A DNA stretch of 64,000 nucleotides from CAVQRC01 sp963715045 (GTDB taxonomy: Bacteria; Planctomycetota; Planctomycetia; Pirellulales; Lacipirellulaceae). Within the stretch, counting starts at the first letter, position 1. Every line of letters starts with the position of its first letter. The notes under the pieces were generated by a model. It was not told the DNA's origin. It searched no databases and worked only from the letters and a program-made list of their open reading frames with translations. The stretch lies in NCBI GenBank assembly GCA_963715045.1, contig CAVQRC010000004.1, forward strand, positions 682,001 to 746,000, read 5' to 3'. Made by a program: the position numbers and the translations under genes. Below are positions 29,103 to 38,563 of this stretch, one piece after another.

Positions 29103-30089
29103 ATGACTGACTCAAGCTCGAAGGTTGGCGGATTTCGGCGATTTGCCGGTTTTACCCTCGTCGAACTTCTGGTGGTGATCGCCATCATCGGGGTGCTGGT
29201 TGCGTTGCTGCTGCCGGCCGTGCAGTCCGCCCGCGAAGCGGCCTGGCGGGCCTCCTGCACGAACAACTTGCGGCAGTTGGCCATCGGTGCGCACAACTAT
29301 CACGACGTGCACGAGCAATTACCTTTGGGCAACAGCTACAACACCGGCAGCGACGGCACCTGGGACGGGCCGGGCGGCCGGATGCACCGAAGCTGGATCG
29401 TGATGATGCTGAGCTTCGTCGAAGAGACGGCCAGATATGATTTGATCGATCAGGACAAGCAGCAGTTGGACCCTACGCCAAACGCCGCCAACGGCGTATC
29501 GAATCTCTCGGTGGTGATGGAGAATCTGCCGCTGGTGCTCTGCCCAGCGGACGCGGGCGCATGGTTGCCGGCCAATCGCGTCGATGCCGGTGGTCCGCAC
29601 AAGCTGGGTCTCACCTGCTATGCGGCCAACATCGGCGACCACCACAACGGTGGGCTGGGTGTCGGGCACAGTCCAGGATGGGGCAATCAGGGCTCCTTAG
29701 CCACGCCCGACATTGTGCGGCAATCAACGCGGGGGGTGATTTCTCGATATGGTTGGAGCGCTCGCTTCGCCGAAATCACGGACGGGCTGTCGCATACGAT
29801 TCTCGCCGGTGAAGTTGTTCCGGAGTGGGACGGGCTGCAGGACTGGGGACATCAGAATCTCGCCACGACCGCCTTTCCGATCAACTACCGCAACGATGAC
29901 TGGGCCTCGGGACGCTTCGTATCGGGTCGGGACTGGGCCTACCAGGCGCTTTATCGGAGTTTTCATCCGGGCGGTGCGAACTTCGCGCTCTGTGACGGCT
30001 CGGTGAAATACATCGGCGACAACATCAATCATGCCGCGTTTCGTAGCATGGCGTCGCGTGCTGGCGAGGAAGCGATTGTCGACGAGTGA
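29103..30089 (+). CDS. DUF1559 protein with type II secretion-style N-terminal methylation motif
   Basis: The 328-residue protein starts with a prepilin-like leader, GFTLVELLVVIAIIGVLVAL near residue 15, where Phe after Gly would be methylated after cleavage. A globular domain follows and ends in the DUF1559 hallmark SFHPGGANFALCDGSVKYI. DUF1559 proteins are strongly expanded in planctomycetes; their role is uncertain, but the leader suggests assembly or export by a pseudopilin-type machine. ATG 29103 leaves a normal short leader; an in-frame start at 29058 exists. The next gene starts 25 bp later on the same strand. Confidence 0.92.
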   Translation: MTDSSSKVGGFRRFAGFTLVELLVVIAIIGVLVALLLPAVQSAREAAWRASCTNNLRQLAIGAHNYHDVHEQLPLGNSYNTGSDGTWDGPGGRMHRSWIVMMLSFVEETARYDLIDQDKQQLDPTPNAANGVSNLSVVMENLPLVLCPADAGAWLPANRVDAGGPHKLGLTCYAANIGDHHNGGLGVGHSPGWGNQGSLATPDIVRQSTRGVISRYGWSARFAEITDGLSHTILAGEVVPEWDGLQDWGHQNLATTAFPINYRNDDWASGRFVSGRDWAYQALYRSFHPGGANFALCDGSVKYIGDNINHAAFRSMASRAGEEAIVDE

Positions 30090-30114
30090 ACCACCTAATG
30101 TTGGTGAAACCAGG

Positions 30115-30561
30115 ATGCTGAACGATCTCCCCCGCACCGCACCGGGTTGCCAGAGGCGGTTCTGGCAACTCCCTTTGATAGTCGCCGCCGCAGGCATGAG
30201 TTTCTGGCTTACCGGCTGCCGGGACGAGGGACCTCAGGTAGTTCCCGTCTCCGGTACCGTCACCTTTGAGGGCCAACCGTTGGCCGAGGCCGGAATCACG
30301 TTCGCACCAGCGAACGGCCGGGCGGCATTCGGGATGGTGAAAGATGGCCGTATCGAGTCGGTGATGACGTTTCAGCCCGACGACGGCGTGATTGTCGGAA
30401 CGGTACAGGTCGGCATCCAGTCCACTACGAACCTGGGCAAGATGACCGGCCCGCATCGCCCCTTGATCCCCGAGCGGTACTTCGATCCGGCCACTTCGGG
30501 CATCGAAGTCGCAGTCATCGCGGAAGGCCCCAATGAGTTTCTCTTTGAGCTCACCGAGTAG
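30115..30561 (+). CDS. Lipoprotein with carboxypeptidase regulatory-like fold
   Basis: The 148-residue protein has a lipobox (FWLTGCRDE) after a hydrophobic signal and then a small beta-sandwich: VPVSGTVTFEGQPLAEAGITF, ending GPNEFLFELTE. Such transthyretin/carboxypeptidase-regulatory-like lipoproteins commonly lie beside DUF1559 genes in planctomycetes, as here, and may form an envelope complex with them. ATG 30115 was chosen because an upstream start at 30031 would run through the previous gene and precede the signal peptide by a charged stretch. Confidence 0.85.
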   Translation: MLNDLPRTAPGCQRRFWQLPLIVAAAGMSFWLTGCRDEGPQVVPVSGTVTFEGQPLAEAGITFAPANGRAAFGMVKDGRIESVMTFQPDDGVIVGTVQVGIQSTTNLGKMTGPHRPLIPERYFDPATSGIEVAVIAEGPNEFLFELTE

Positions 30562-30582
30562 GGTCAGAGACTGGGGGATTGA

Positions 30583-30723
30583 CCTTTCGTCGCCGTCGCG
30601 CTGGGCGATTTGGATGGACATGGCGATGTGGACTTGTTTGTCGCGAGTGCAGCGTATGAATCGTCAAGCAGCGACGGCTCGAATTGCAGTTGGAATACTC
30701 ATCTGCCCTGCTCATCAAGCTGA
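30583..30723 (+). pseudogene. FG-GAP/VCBS repeat remnant
   Basis: A 46-codon frame without a start codon encodes one integrin-like repeat core (ALGDLDGHGDVDLFVASA) and then runs to a stop at 30721-30723. This is the typical DxDGDGDxD calcium loop of VCBS/FG-GAP propellers, too short to be a protein. It is most likely a leftover of a deleted adhesin-like gene at the junction between two lipoprotein loci. Confidence 0.55.
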
Positions 30724-32825
30724 TTGGGAGTCGGTTCGTTGGAGGTCGCTAGGCAAGCGAGGGCTGCCTTGCTCAAAGCGCCTCGATACAGGCGTACGTC
30801 CTTCAGCTTGCCGCACAAGTGATCGTGGGCGCCAAATCCGATCTGTAGCGGACGCTCATTCGCCAGGTGAAACTCTCCCGGTTCGAACTTTGCCGAGGAA
30901 GCGACGCGTTCGCCGTTGACGTACAGCCGCAGTTGATCGGCGTCGCGTACGGCCGCCAGATGCACCCAACCTGTCGGCAATGCCCGATCGCAGGTGACGT
31001 TACGGCCGACTTCGACGGAATGGACGCGTCCGGAAGGCAGCGTGCCGGCGAACAGTCGCCCCCGGTATACCGACATCGTCCACACGCGGCGATAACGTAC
31101 GTCGGGTGTGAAATCGAGTCGGGCAACTTTCGACCAGGCGGGATCGTCGAACCGATAGACCTCTGCCGAGGGCAACGTTCCGCCGTACATCTTGCCGTTG
31201 TAGACCATCAGGGGCATGGACTCCATTTCTTCCCCCAGGCGGCCCGCCGGGATCCAATCGCCGTCGCTGGCTAAGCGAAATACGCGGGCATGGGGCCACT
31301 CGCTGACATACAACTCGCCGCGGTGCGTGGCGAAACCGTAGGTTTGACTGGCCCCTTCCAGGACACCCAGGTGTTCCCAGGCGTTGCCGTCATAGCGATA
31401 GACGGCTCCTTCGTCGTATCCGGTGGCATAGATGAATCCGTCATGGACCGTCAACGCTTCCACCCGTTTTCCGGCGGGAGTCGGGCAGGCAGTCCAGGTC
31501 GTGCCCCCCTCGTAGCGGAAGAAACCTGCCGGTGCGTACATCGAGCTGGCGTACAGCTTGCCACGGTACACCACCATGCCATTGATTGCTTCGGCGGCAG
31601 GCAGCGTACCGCAGTCGGTCCACTCGTGATCGCCGTCGTAGCGATAGACTTTTCCGCCGAGATGCGGGTTGTCGGATTCAGCGAGTGCCGAGCCGGCAAG
31701 TCGGTACCTGCTGACAGCGGCATAGAGTTGGCCTTGATAGACGGCCAGCGAAGAGACGGCATTGCACTTGTCGGGGGCTCCGCAGGCGGTCCATTCGGTT
31801 CCATCGAAGCGAAACACGCGGCCTGCCTGTTGTGGGCCGGCTTCACAGGTGCCGGCGAACAACTGGCCTTGATAGACGGCCATGGCGAACACCAACACGG
31901 CCTCACCGAGCCGGCCGTGGTCGGTCCACGCGTGGTTCGCACTGCCGCTGTCGATCCCGAAGTGAACGTGCCGCAGATTCGCCTGAGACGACGTGACTCC
32001 GGCATGGCACTGGATCCCGAAGTTGAATCCTGTACGCGTCTTCGGGTCGTACTTGCTGACCAGATCGCCCAGCCCGTCGTCCAGTTCGGCGGCCGTGTTC
32101 ACCCACAGGGCGATCGAAAACGGATCGGTTCCCAGTTGCAACGAATCGCGATGCGGAATTTCGATCACGCTCAAGCGGCCATCGAAAGTGGCACCCTGCC
32201 GGCCGAATACGACGTGGCGACTTTGTCCATGATGCGGACCGGCGACATCCAGCACGCGATCAGTCGCGTCGGTGGTCGCGGCGCCATCCAGAATCCAATG
32301 GCCGATCAAACGCGGGGTCTCGGCGCGGGTATGGCCCAGCAACGCCAGCACGATCGTCGTGGCGGCACCCAGGCGGCATGGAACTCGGGGCATGAGGGAG
32401 TTGATCATCGTTGGTGTTACGGTAGCCGAATTCAATTCAAAGTCGAACGCGTTCGGCCCGTCCCGAGTTACGGTGACGTTGCCCGGGGGCTGCTGAAACC
32501 GCACTTGAACGAGTTCCGGAACCTGGCCTTTCTGAGGGTCGTTGATGATCCGACCGGTTTCCTTCATCGCCACGATCGTCACGTCGTAGGTGCCGGGCAG
32601 GAGTCCGTTCGCTGCCGAAATGTCGTAGCGTCCCTGCTGGATGGACCCTCCGGAACTGGGGCCTTGCGTGTCGCCCGAGGGGCGAAAGCTGATCGACGCG
32701 CCATCCAGCGGATTGCCGTCCAGGACCACAGCGCCGGACACGGCCAGGCGACCATCGCCGGGGCCACATCCGCTGATCGCGAACAGACCGGCGAACAGGA
32801 ACAATCCTCTGCAGACGATGGCCAT
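30699..32825 (-). CDS. Lipoprotein domain joined to a LamG/propeller protein
   Basis: The 708-residue reading frame has two parts. Residues 1-135 form a lipoprotein (lipobox AISGCGPGD) with a carboxypeptidase-regulatory-like sandwich ending FDFELNS. From about 140 a second signal-like segment (CRLGAATTIVLALLGHTRA) precedes a LamG/concanavalin-type fold (LIGHWILDG; ending LRLYVNGERVASS and LKDVRLYRGALS). It is interrupted by a propeller made of repeated units such as LAVYQGQLYAAVSRYR and MVVYRGKLYASSMYA. The internal signal suggests these were two genes, now fused either truly or because a base error removed the first stop. The ATG overlaps the preceding LRR gene stop (TGATG). Confidence 0.8.
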   Translation of the reverse strand: MAIVCRGLFLFAGLFAISGCGPGDGRLAVSGAVVLDGNPLDGASISFRPSGDTQGPSSGGSIQQGRYDISAANGLLPGTYDVTIVAMKETGRIINDPQKGQVPELVQVRFQQPPGNVTVTRDGPNAFDFELNSATVTPTMINSLMPRVPCRLGAATTIVLALLGHTRAETPRLIGHWILDGAATTDATDRVLDVAGPHHGQSRHVVFGRQGATFDGRLSVIEIPHRDSLQLGTDPFSIALWVNTAAELDDGLGDLVSKYDPKTRTGFNFGIQCHAGVTSSQANLRHVHFGIDSGSANHAWTDHGRLGEAVLVFAMAVYQGQLFAGTCEAGPQQAGRVFRFDGTEWTACGAPDKCNAVSSLAVYQGQLYAAVSRYRLAGSALAESDNPHLGGKVYRYDGDHEWTDCGTLPAAEAINGMVVYRGKLYASSMYAPAGFFRYEGGTTWTACPTPAGKRVEALTVHDGFIYATGYDEGAVYRYDGNAWEHLGVLEGASQTYGFATHRGELYVSEWPHARVFRLASDGDWIPAGRLGEEMESMPLMVYNGKMYGGTLPSAEVYRFDDPAWSKVARLDFTPDVRYRRVWTMSVYRGRLFAGTLPSGRVHSVEVGRNVTCDRALPTGWVHLAAVRDADQLRLYVNGERVASSAKFEPGEFHLANERPLQIGFGAHDHLCGKLKDVRLYRGALSKAALACLATSNEPTPNQLDEQGR

Positions 32826-34282
32826 CAGTGCTCGATCTCCAATTCCGGGTGTGTCTGCTGAAGTCTCCTTATCCCTTCGGCGGTCACTTCAGTTTCATTG
32901 ACGGTAAGTCGCTCGAGGTGTGGGAACGTGCCCACCAGGATCAGCCCTTCGTCGCTGATGCCGCGTCTGCAGCAGATGCAGCTCCCGCAGGTTGCGGAGC
33001 GGTTCCAACTGCCGCAGTCCGACGTCGGTGATCCGCGGTCCCCGCAGTTGCAGCGACCTCAGCTTCGTCAGGCCCTGCAGGTGAATGAGCCCCGCATCGC
33101 TGACGTTCGTTTCCTGGAGAATCAATTCCTCGAGATTGATCAGGCCAGAAAGTTGCGCGATCCCCGCATCGGTGATGTTCGTTTCCCACAGGTTCAGGGA
33201 GCGGAGATTGACCAGACCCTGCAAATGCACGAGCCCCTCGTCGGTGATACCGGTCCCGCGAAGGTCGAGACTCCGCAAGTGTGGCAGGTCGGCCAGATTG
33301 GCGAGGCCCGCATCACGAACTTGAACACCACTGATCTGCAGACTCTCGAGGCTCTCCAGCGATCGCAGGTGTCGCAGGCACCCGTCGGTTACTCCGGGGC
33401 TGCTGAGTTGGATGACCTGCAGCCGTGGCAGGCGGCTGATGTGGCTCAGGCCGGCGTCGGTGACGCGCGTGTCGTAGAGCCGCAGTTCTTTCAGCTCGGC
33501 GAGGCTTTCGAGGTGGCTCATTCCCCGGTCCGAAACGGGGGACATGAACAGATCCAGTTCCTGCAACTCGGGCAGGGTCTCAAGCTGAGCGAGAGTTTCA
33601 TCCGGCGAAGCCAGCCGATAGAACCGCCCGCGTCGTACGCTTCCGAAACGATCGACGTGAATCACCGCCCCGGCGTCAAACAAGGCGGTTGCCGCCTGAA
33701 GCTGATCGGGTTTGACATCCAGGCTGCTGGCCGGATTCCAGATCCGCAAGTCTTCGAACTGGACGGCCAAGGCGGGCTTCGCCGCTCGCAGCAGGGCAAC
33801 CTGTTCGGCACTGACTCCGGTCTGGTCGAGATTCAACCGCTGCAGGTGCTCGAGACCCTGGAGGGTCGCCAGCGCCGCGTCCGTGATGCGGGTGCCGGCC
33901 AGGCTCAGCTCGCGGAGTTCGGGCAGCTCGGACAGGTGGACCAATCCGGCGTCCGTGACCTTCGTATCGTCGATTTCAAGGGATCGGAGTTTTCGCAGCG
34001 AACTCAGATGTGGCATTCCTTCGTCGGTGATTTCCGTGCCACTCAGCGACAGCGATTCGAGATCCTCGAGCGCTTGCAGGACGTGCAGGTCACGTGTCGC
34101 CGATCCGCGAATCCTTGAGAAAGCGGACGCTCTTGATGCTCGCCGCCGGCGGTGGCGGGGCGGAGTTCGCCGCCCAGACTGCGAATGCGTTCGGTCGCCT
34201 GCAGCATCGCACGCTCTGCTTCGCTGCTGCATCCGGCGGCGAGAATCAACACCCAGCATGAAGTCGCAACAAGCCGTTTCAC
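32825..34282 (-). CDS. Leucine-rich-repeat lipoprotein (three frame breaks)
   Basis: GTG start at 34282, lipobox signal (RLVATSCWVLILAAGCSS), then about 15 LRR units of the form LxxLxxLxLxxTxITDxGL, for example LESLSLSGTEITDEG and LRSLNLWETNITDAG. Such bacterial LRR proteins are binding scaffolds, here lipid-anchored in the envelope. The frame changes near 34160, 34090 and 32960. Each change restores family-like sequence (SIKSVRFLKDSRIGD, then DLHVLQALEDL; at the end RISDEGLILVGTFPHLERL), and each looks like one extra base. The repaired frame ends at TGA 32827-32825, overlapping the next ATG, which supports the correction. DUF1559 gene upstream, 46 bp away. Confidence 0.82.
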
Positions 34283-34328
34283 AACGTGGCCTTCAGTTCC
34301 CTGATTCCGGGCCGTGAGTGGCCAGGAG

Positions 34329-35294
34329 TCACGGCAGGCTGACTGCTTCTCCTCCGTCTTGTGATCCGATGGCCCACCACATCCGCAGGTCGATGGAATC
34401 CGCCAGGAACGTAACGGCACCGTCGCAGAGCGCGAGATTGACCCCGCCCGAGTGATAACTCCGCGACGTGTGGATCACCATGTTCTGTCGCGAAATCTGC
34501 ACGCATGAGCCGCGAGCCCGATCTTCTTCGCCGCACCAGCGTGCCTGGTCGGGCGTCGGATCGTTCGGCGTGAAATCGTGCATGTAGGCGGGCCCCTCGT
34601 CGTAGCTGTGCGTGCCGCGAATCGTGCAGCCGGTTCCTACGATTAATTCGCTCATCAGTGCGGTGTGCGAGCTGCCATCGGTGATCTCGGCGAATCGAGC
34701 GCCGCGGTTGTGGCCCAGCACGCCGAGGATGCGGGGCGGAATCGGCGCTTCCATCGGACCGATGCCGAAATTGCCGGCATACGAAATCCGTCCATACGTC
34801 CAGGTGGGTACGCTGGGCACACATCTGGCTGTTGCATTCCAGGGCTCGAGGGTTGCCGTGTCGGACGGGCAGAGGAAGCCGGGAATGGTCGCACCCAGGA
34901 TCGGTTGGAGTTCGGCATAGCCGCCGCCCGGGTTGAGCGTCCAGTCGACCTGGTCGTACAACGCGGTTTCTTCCAGATCGGCCAGCAGTCGGATACACCA
35001 CGGCCATTCGACGCCTGAGGGCACGCCCGAGCCGTACGTTTCCGGGCCCAGCGGACCGTAACCCAGCGGAAAGCTGCCGGCCCGGGAGTGATAGTTCTGG
35101 AACGCCAGGCCCAGCTGTTTGAGATGATTGGTGCACTGGGTCCGGCGGGCCGACTCACGTGCTGCCTGGACGGCCGGCAACAGCAGGGCGACCAACACTC
35201 CGATGATGGCGATCACGACCAGGAGTTCGACCAGCGTAAAACCACGAACGTCGGGTGGGCGACTGCCGGCCGAAACCCGTTGCGGATGTTGCAT
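34329..35294 (-). CDS. DUF1559 protein with prepilin-like N-terminus
   Basis: The 321-residue protein has the leader GFTLVELLVVIAIIGVLVAL at 18-37, CTNHLKQLGLAFQNYHS after it, and the C-terminal DUF1559 signature YHSGGVNLALCDGAVTFL. It is a paralogue of the protein encoded at 29103-30089. It begins an apparent three-gene operon with the LRR lipoprotein and the LamG/propeller protein, so the three products may work together at the cell envelope. Confidence 0.92.
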   Translation of the reverse strand: MQHPQRVSAGSRPPDVRGFTLVELLVVIAIIGVLVALLLPAVQAARESARRTQCTNHLKQLGLAFQNYHSRAGSFPLGYGPLGPETYGSGVPSGVEWPWCIRLLADLEETALYDQVDWTLNPGGGYAELQPILGATIPGFLCPSDTATLEPWNATARCVPSVPTWTYGRISYAGNFGIGPMEAPIPPRILGVLGHNRGARFAEITDGSSHTALMSELIVGTGCTIRGTHSYDEGPAYMHDFTPNDPTPDQARWCGEEDRARGSCVQISRQNMVIHTSRSYHSGGVNLALCDGAVTFLADSIDLRMWWAIGSQDGGEAVSLP

Positions 35295-35512
35295 CGTGAG
35301 CGGCAGTCAAGCGTGGCCGAGCGAGTTGGAAATGCTAGTTGAGAACGCCGCCCGATTATATGCGTGCGACCCGCGTCGCGAAACTCTGCGTAAGAAGTGC
35401 TCAGGTCGCCCAAATCCGAAACCGAGACGATTTGTTCAATTCCGACTAGAATCGACGGCCTGGCGAGTTGCACCTCGCTGGCGTCACACGGCTCTTGAAT
35501 TGGGAATTGCTA

Positions 35513-36833
35513 ATGACTTACCTGCAAGCGAAGCACGTTGCGGCATGGGCCGTCGCATGTGCGACATGGTTTGGGATCCCAAACAACCATCTGATTGCTG
35601 TAGCATCGGACTTCGGCTCCTACGGTTGGGAAGTCGTTAATCCGGCGGCCAGTTGGGAACCCCGCGCGGGACTGGAGGTGGTCGAACTGGATGATGCGTT
35701 TTTCCTCATGGGTGGTCGCACGCCGATCGACCCGCAGATCGTGCCCGTATTCGGCGCCAGCACGATCTGGGGAGATGTCTGGAAGAGTGTTGATCAGGGC
35801 GAATCCTGGTCCCAGATCGTGGCGACCGACACGCCCGATCATTGGGCAGCCCGCGCCTATTTCGAAGCCGTGACGAAGGATGGGCAGATGTTCGTCCTCG
35901 GAGGCCAGGACTTCAACGTGATCACGGTTCCCGGTCCCATGGGCCCTCAACAGGTGACTGTGTCGAACTTTTTCAACGACGTGTGGCGGAGTAGCGACGG
36001 CGTCAACTGGGTACAGGCGACATCCCAAGCAGGCTGGGAAGGCCGCGCGGGACTGAGCAGCATCGTTTACCGCGATGACATCTACGTATTCGGTGGTTCG
36101 AAGAACGACGATCAATCGATCATCGGGCCCGGCGGTCCAGAGCGGATCTACTTCAACGACGTTTGGAAATCGAGCGACGACGGAGTCACCTGGCAGGAAG
36201 TCACTCCCGCTGCGGACTGGGAACCACGAGCGGGTGCGGCAGTCGTCGTGAAGGATGACTATATCTACCTGCTCGGTGGAGAGGACGGGTTCACCTGCGA
36301 CTCGGGCGGACCCCGTTGCCCGCCCTATTTCAACGACGTGTGGCGAACCCAAGATGGCGAGACTTGGGACCTGGTAACGGCGTCTGCCGATTGGACCGCA
36401 CGCCCCGGGCACGTCGCCGTGGTGGTCGAAGACGACATCGTCGTGTTCGGTGGCTTTGGATTGAGCACCGATCCCAGCGACCCTTTTCAGCCTTCCAATC
36501 CGATCGACATGTGGGTGAGCAAGGACGGAGCCAACTGGGAGTTGCTGGATCAGGCACCCTGGAATGCGAGCTCACCGGAACAGATCAAGTACGACTTTGA
36601 TGCCCTGGTGTCGCCCGACGGTCCCGGCGGTGCTGCCCTCGGTGTACACGTTCGGCGGCGATCGCGAGACGTTTAATCCGTTTGATCCGACCAATTATCT
36701 CAACGTCGACAACGACGTCTGGCGGTTCTCGCTGATCCCCGAACCCACGACGTGCGGGCTGACTCTGATCGTGTTGTTGGGGCTCAGTAGCCGCGTGACC
36801 CGGTTGGCGAGATCTCCTAACCCCCAGCTCTGA
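35513..36833 (+). CDS. Kelch-like PEP-CTERM surface protein (one frame break)
   Basis: A weak signal segment (HVAAWAVACATWFG) is followed by about five kelch-type propeller blades with a repeated core: AGLEVVELDDAFFLMGG, VTKDGQMFVLGGQ, SSIVYRDDIYVFGGSK, VVVKDDYIYLLGGE, VVVEDDIVVFGGFG, each followed by NDVWKS or a variant. The frame breaks near 36628-36640. The other frame continues SVYTFGGDRETFNPFDP and ends with the sorting tail IPEPTTCGLTLIVLLGLSS plus basic residues. The protein is thus a secreted propeller destined for exosortase processing. Its end overlaps the convergent amidohydrolase gene by 17 bp. Confidence 0.82.
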
Positions 36834-37617
36834 ACTCCTCATGGTCCAGGCGAAGGAAATCGGCCGCGTTCCGCCAGGCGATCTTCTCGTAATCGGTCGC
36901 CGGTAGCGTCGCCAGGTTCGCGAGTTTCACGAGTGACGGACCCGGGTAGTCGAATGGCATGTGGCTGCCGAAAGCGATCGATTCAATCCCCAACGTCTCG
37001 ACCAGTTTGGGCACTTCCTTGCGCTGCAACACGTGCAGTCGGGCGAAGTCGATCAGGCAGCGTCCCCGCAATCCGGCAGCCAGCAGTTCCGATCCATCGA
37101 GTCCCCGCCAATTGCTCAACACGAAGCGGAGCGACGGGTACGCGGACGCGACTTCATGCAGCGTTTCCGACGTCAGGTCCTCGGCCGCATCCCAGGCGTG
37201 ACGCTGGCGGCGATCTTCGAGTCGCTGGGTCAGTAGAACGGGCAGATCGTACCCGGCCAGCCGCTGCAGAACCGCCTGCCCATGCTCGTCGGTCAGCCGG
37301 AAGCCGTGGTATTCCGGAAGCAGCGTCACGCACTTGACTTTCCACTCTCGCGCGACCTGGTCCAGGTCCCGTTCCCAGCCGGCATACTTCGGGTTGATGG
37401 CGGGCACCGGGATCAGCCGTCGCGGAAACCTGCGTGCCTCCTCGATCAGTTCTTCGTTACCGCGATGCGAGTCGCGATAGAAAGCGGCGTGCAGCGAGGT
37501 CACGACGGCCGCGTCGACTCCATGCCGGTCCATGTGCTCGATCATCCCACGAGCATTCGTAAACCGAAGCTGCCGGAACGGGTAGTGCCCCAGGTAGGCG
37601 TTGATATCCAGAATCAT
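36817..37617 (-). CDS. Amidohydrolase family protein (no signal peptide)
   Basis: The 266-residue TIM-barrel protein is of the amidohydrolase-2 type. It opens MILDINAYLGHYPFRQL, where the usual metal-binding HxH is degenerate (N-x-x-x-G-H), continues with HGVDAAVVTSLHAAFYRD, and ends with a GSHMPFDYPGPS loop that is typical of the family. It probably acts in the cytoplasm on a cyclic or decarboxylatable small molecule; the substrate is unknown. The start overlaps the stop of the next amidohydrolase gene by 4 bp (ATGA), so they form a pair in which one protein is exported and the other is not. Confidence 0.85.
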   Translation of the reverse strand: MILDINAYLGHYPFRQLRFTNARGMIEHMDRHGVDAAVVTSLHAAFYRDSHRGNEELIEEARRFPRRLIPVPAINPKYAGWERDLDQVAREWKVKCVTLLPEYHGFRLTDEHGQAVLQRLAGYDLPVLLTQRLEDRRQRHAWDAAEDLTSETLHEVASAYPSLRFVLSNWRGLDGSELLAAGLRGRCLIDFARLHVLQRKEVPKLVETLGIESIAFGSHMPFDYPGPSLVKLANLATLPATDYEKIAWRNAADFLRLDHEEFRAGG

Positions 37618-38544
37618 GACACCCGCCGATCGAGGATCTTCTGGAAGTTGCCCGAGAAAATTCTTTCGCGTTGCTCCGTGGTCAATTCGGCCGACAGGAT
37701 CTTGCCGACTCCGCCCTCCATGGTCAGGTCGGTGGCGAACAGCACGCGTTGTTCGCCCAGTTCACGGACGCAGCGGCCGATCGTGTCGTCTTCCTGCACG
37801 CTGCCGCTCGTGTCGAGATAGACGTGCGGGCATTCGCGGAGAGCCTTGATGGCCCATTCCCAATCGCCCCCGCCGTTGATGTGCCCGAGGATGAGTATCA
37901 GCTCGGGATAGCGGGTGGAGAGGGCGCAGAAGTCGGCGGCATTTGAGGTCCTTGGCTGGGCGGCGAGCGCCCTGGCGTCCGTCAGATAGGCCGAGTGTCC
38001 CAGGATCGGGACACGTCGTTCGATGCATCGTTCGACGATTGGAAACACGACCGGGTTGGTGTACTTGAACTGGTTGTATAGCTTGACGCCGATCATCCCC
38101 GCGTCGAGGCAGCGTTCCATCTCATCGACCGCGGCTTCCGCGTTCCCCGGCTGCACAAAGCAGTACCCCTCGATTCGTTCGGGATAGCGTTTCATCGCCG
38201 CCAGCACGGAATCATTGGCGTCGCGGACGTCCTCGATCTTCGCCATCGCACCGCCGGTGATCGGCCGCGAGCAAAAGAGCGTTTCGATTCCAAGTGCGTC
38301 GGCCGCTTCGATCAGATCCTCCACGCTCGACCAGTCGGCAGCGGGCCGCTGGAGCCCCGGATCGACGTGGCTGTGCGCGTCGAGCTTGCGAATCTCCCGC
38401 CATCCGGCCGGCAGGCCCACTCCATCGTGCCATGCGGCCGCGTTTCGTGGGTGGGTGGGCGGCGTTCGATCCGGTCGACCCGGCGAGCACGCTCAAGCCG
38501 GCTCCGGCACCCTTCAGAAAACTCCTTCGGTCCGTTTGGGCCAT
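37614..38544 (-). CDS. Tat-exported amidohydrolase (one frame break)
   Basis: The N-terminal frame from ATG 38544 has a Tat signal (TDRRSFLKGAGAGLSVLAG). The catalytic frame follows as AAAWHDGVGLPAGWREIRKL, then the metal motif LDAHSHVDPG (HxH), a Lys in GVKLYNQFKY, later His residues in LGHSAYL and LGHINGGGDW, and the metal Asp in FATDLTMEGG. These are amidohydrolase-2 features with a complete metal site. The frame break near 38432-38445 separates the signal from the enzyme. Without correction the enzyme would appear to start at GTG 38420 and be cytoplasmic. Confidence 0.83.
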
Positions 38545-38563
38545 GATGCTGCGAGGCGGGTTC

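Noticed and set aside
31290..32861. 523-codon plus-strand frame opposite the LamG/propeller gene
   Set aside because: No domain or signal; the minus-strand propeller repeats and lipobox explain the region.
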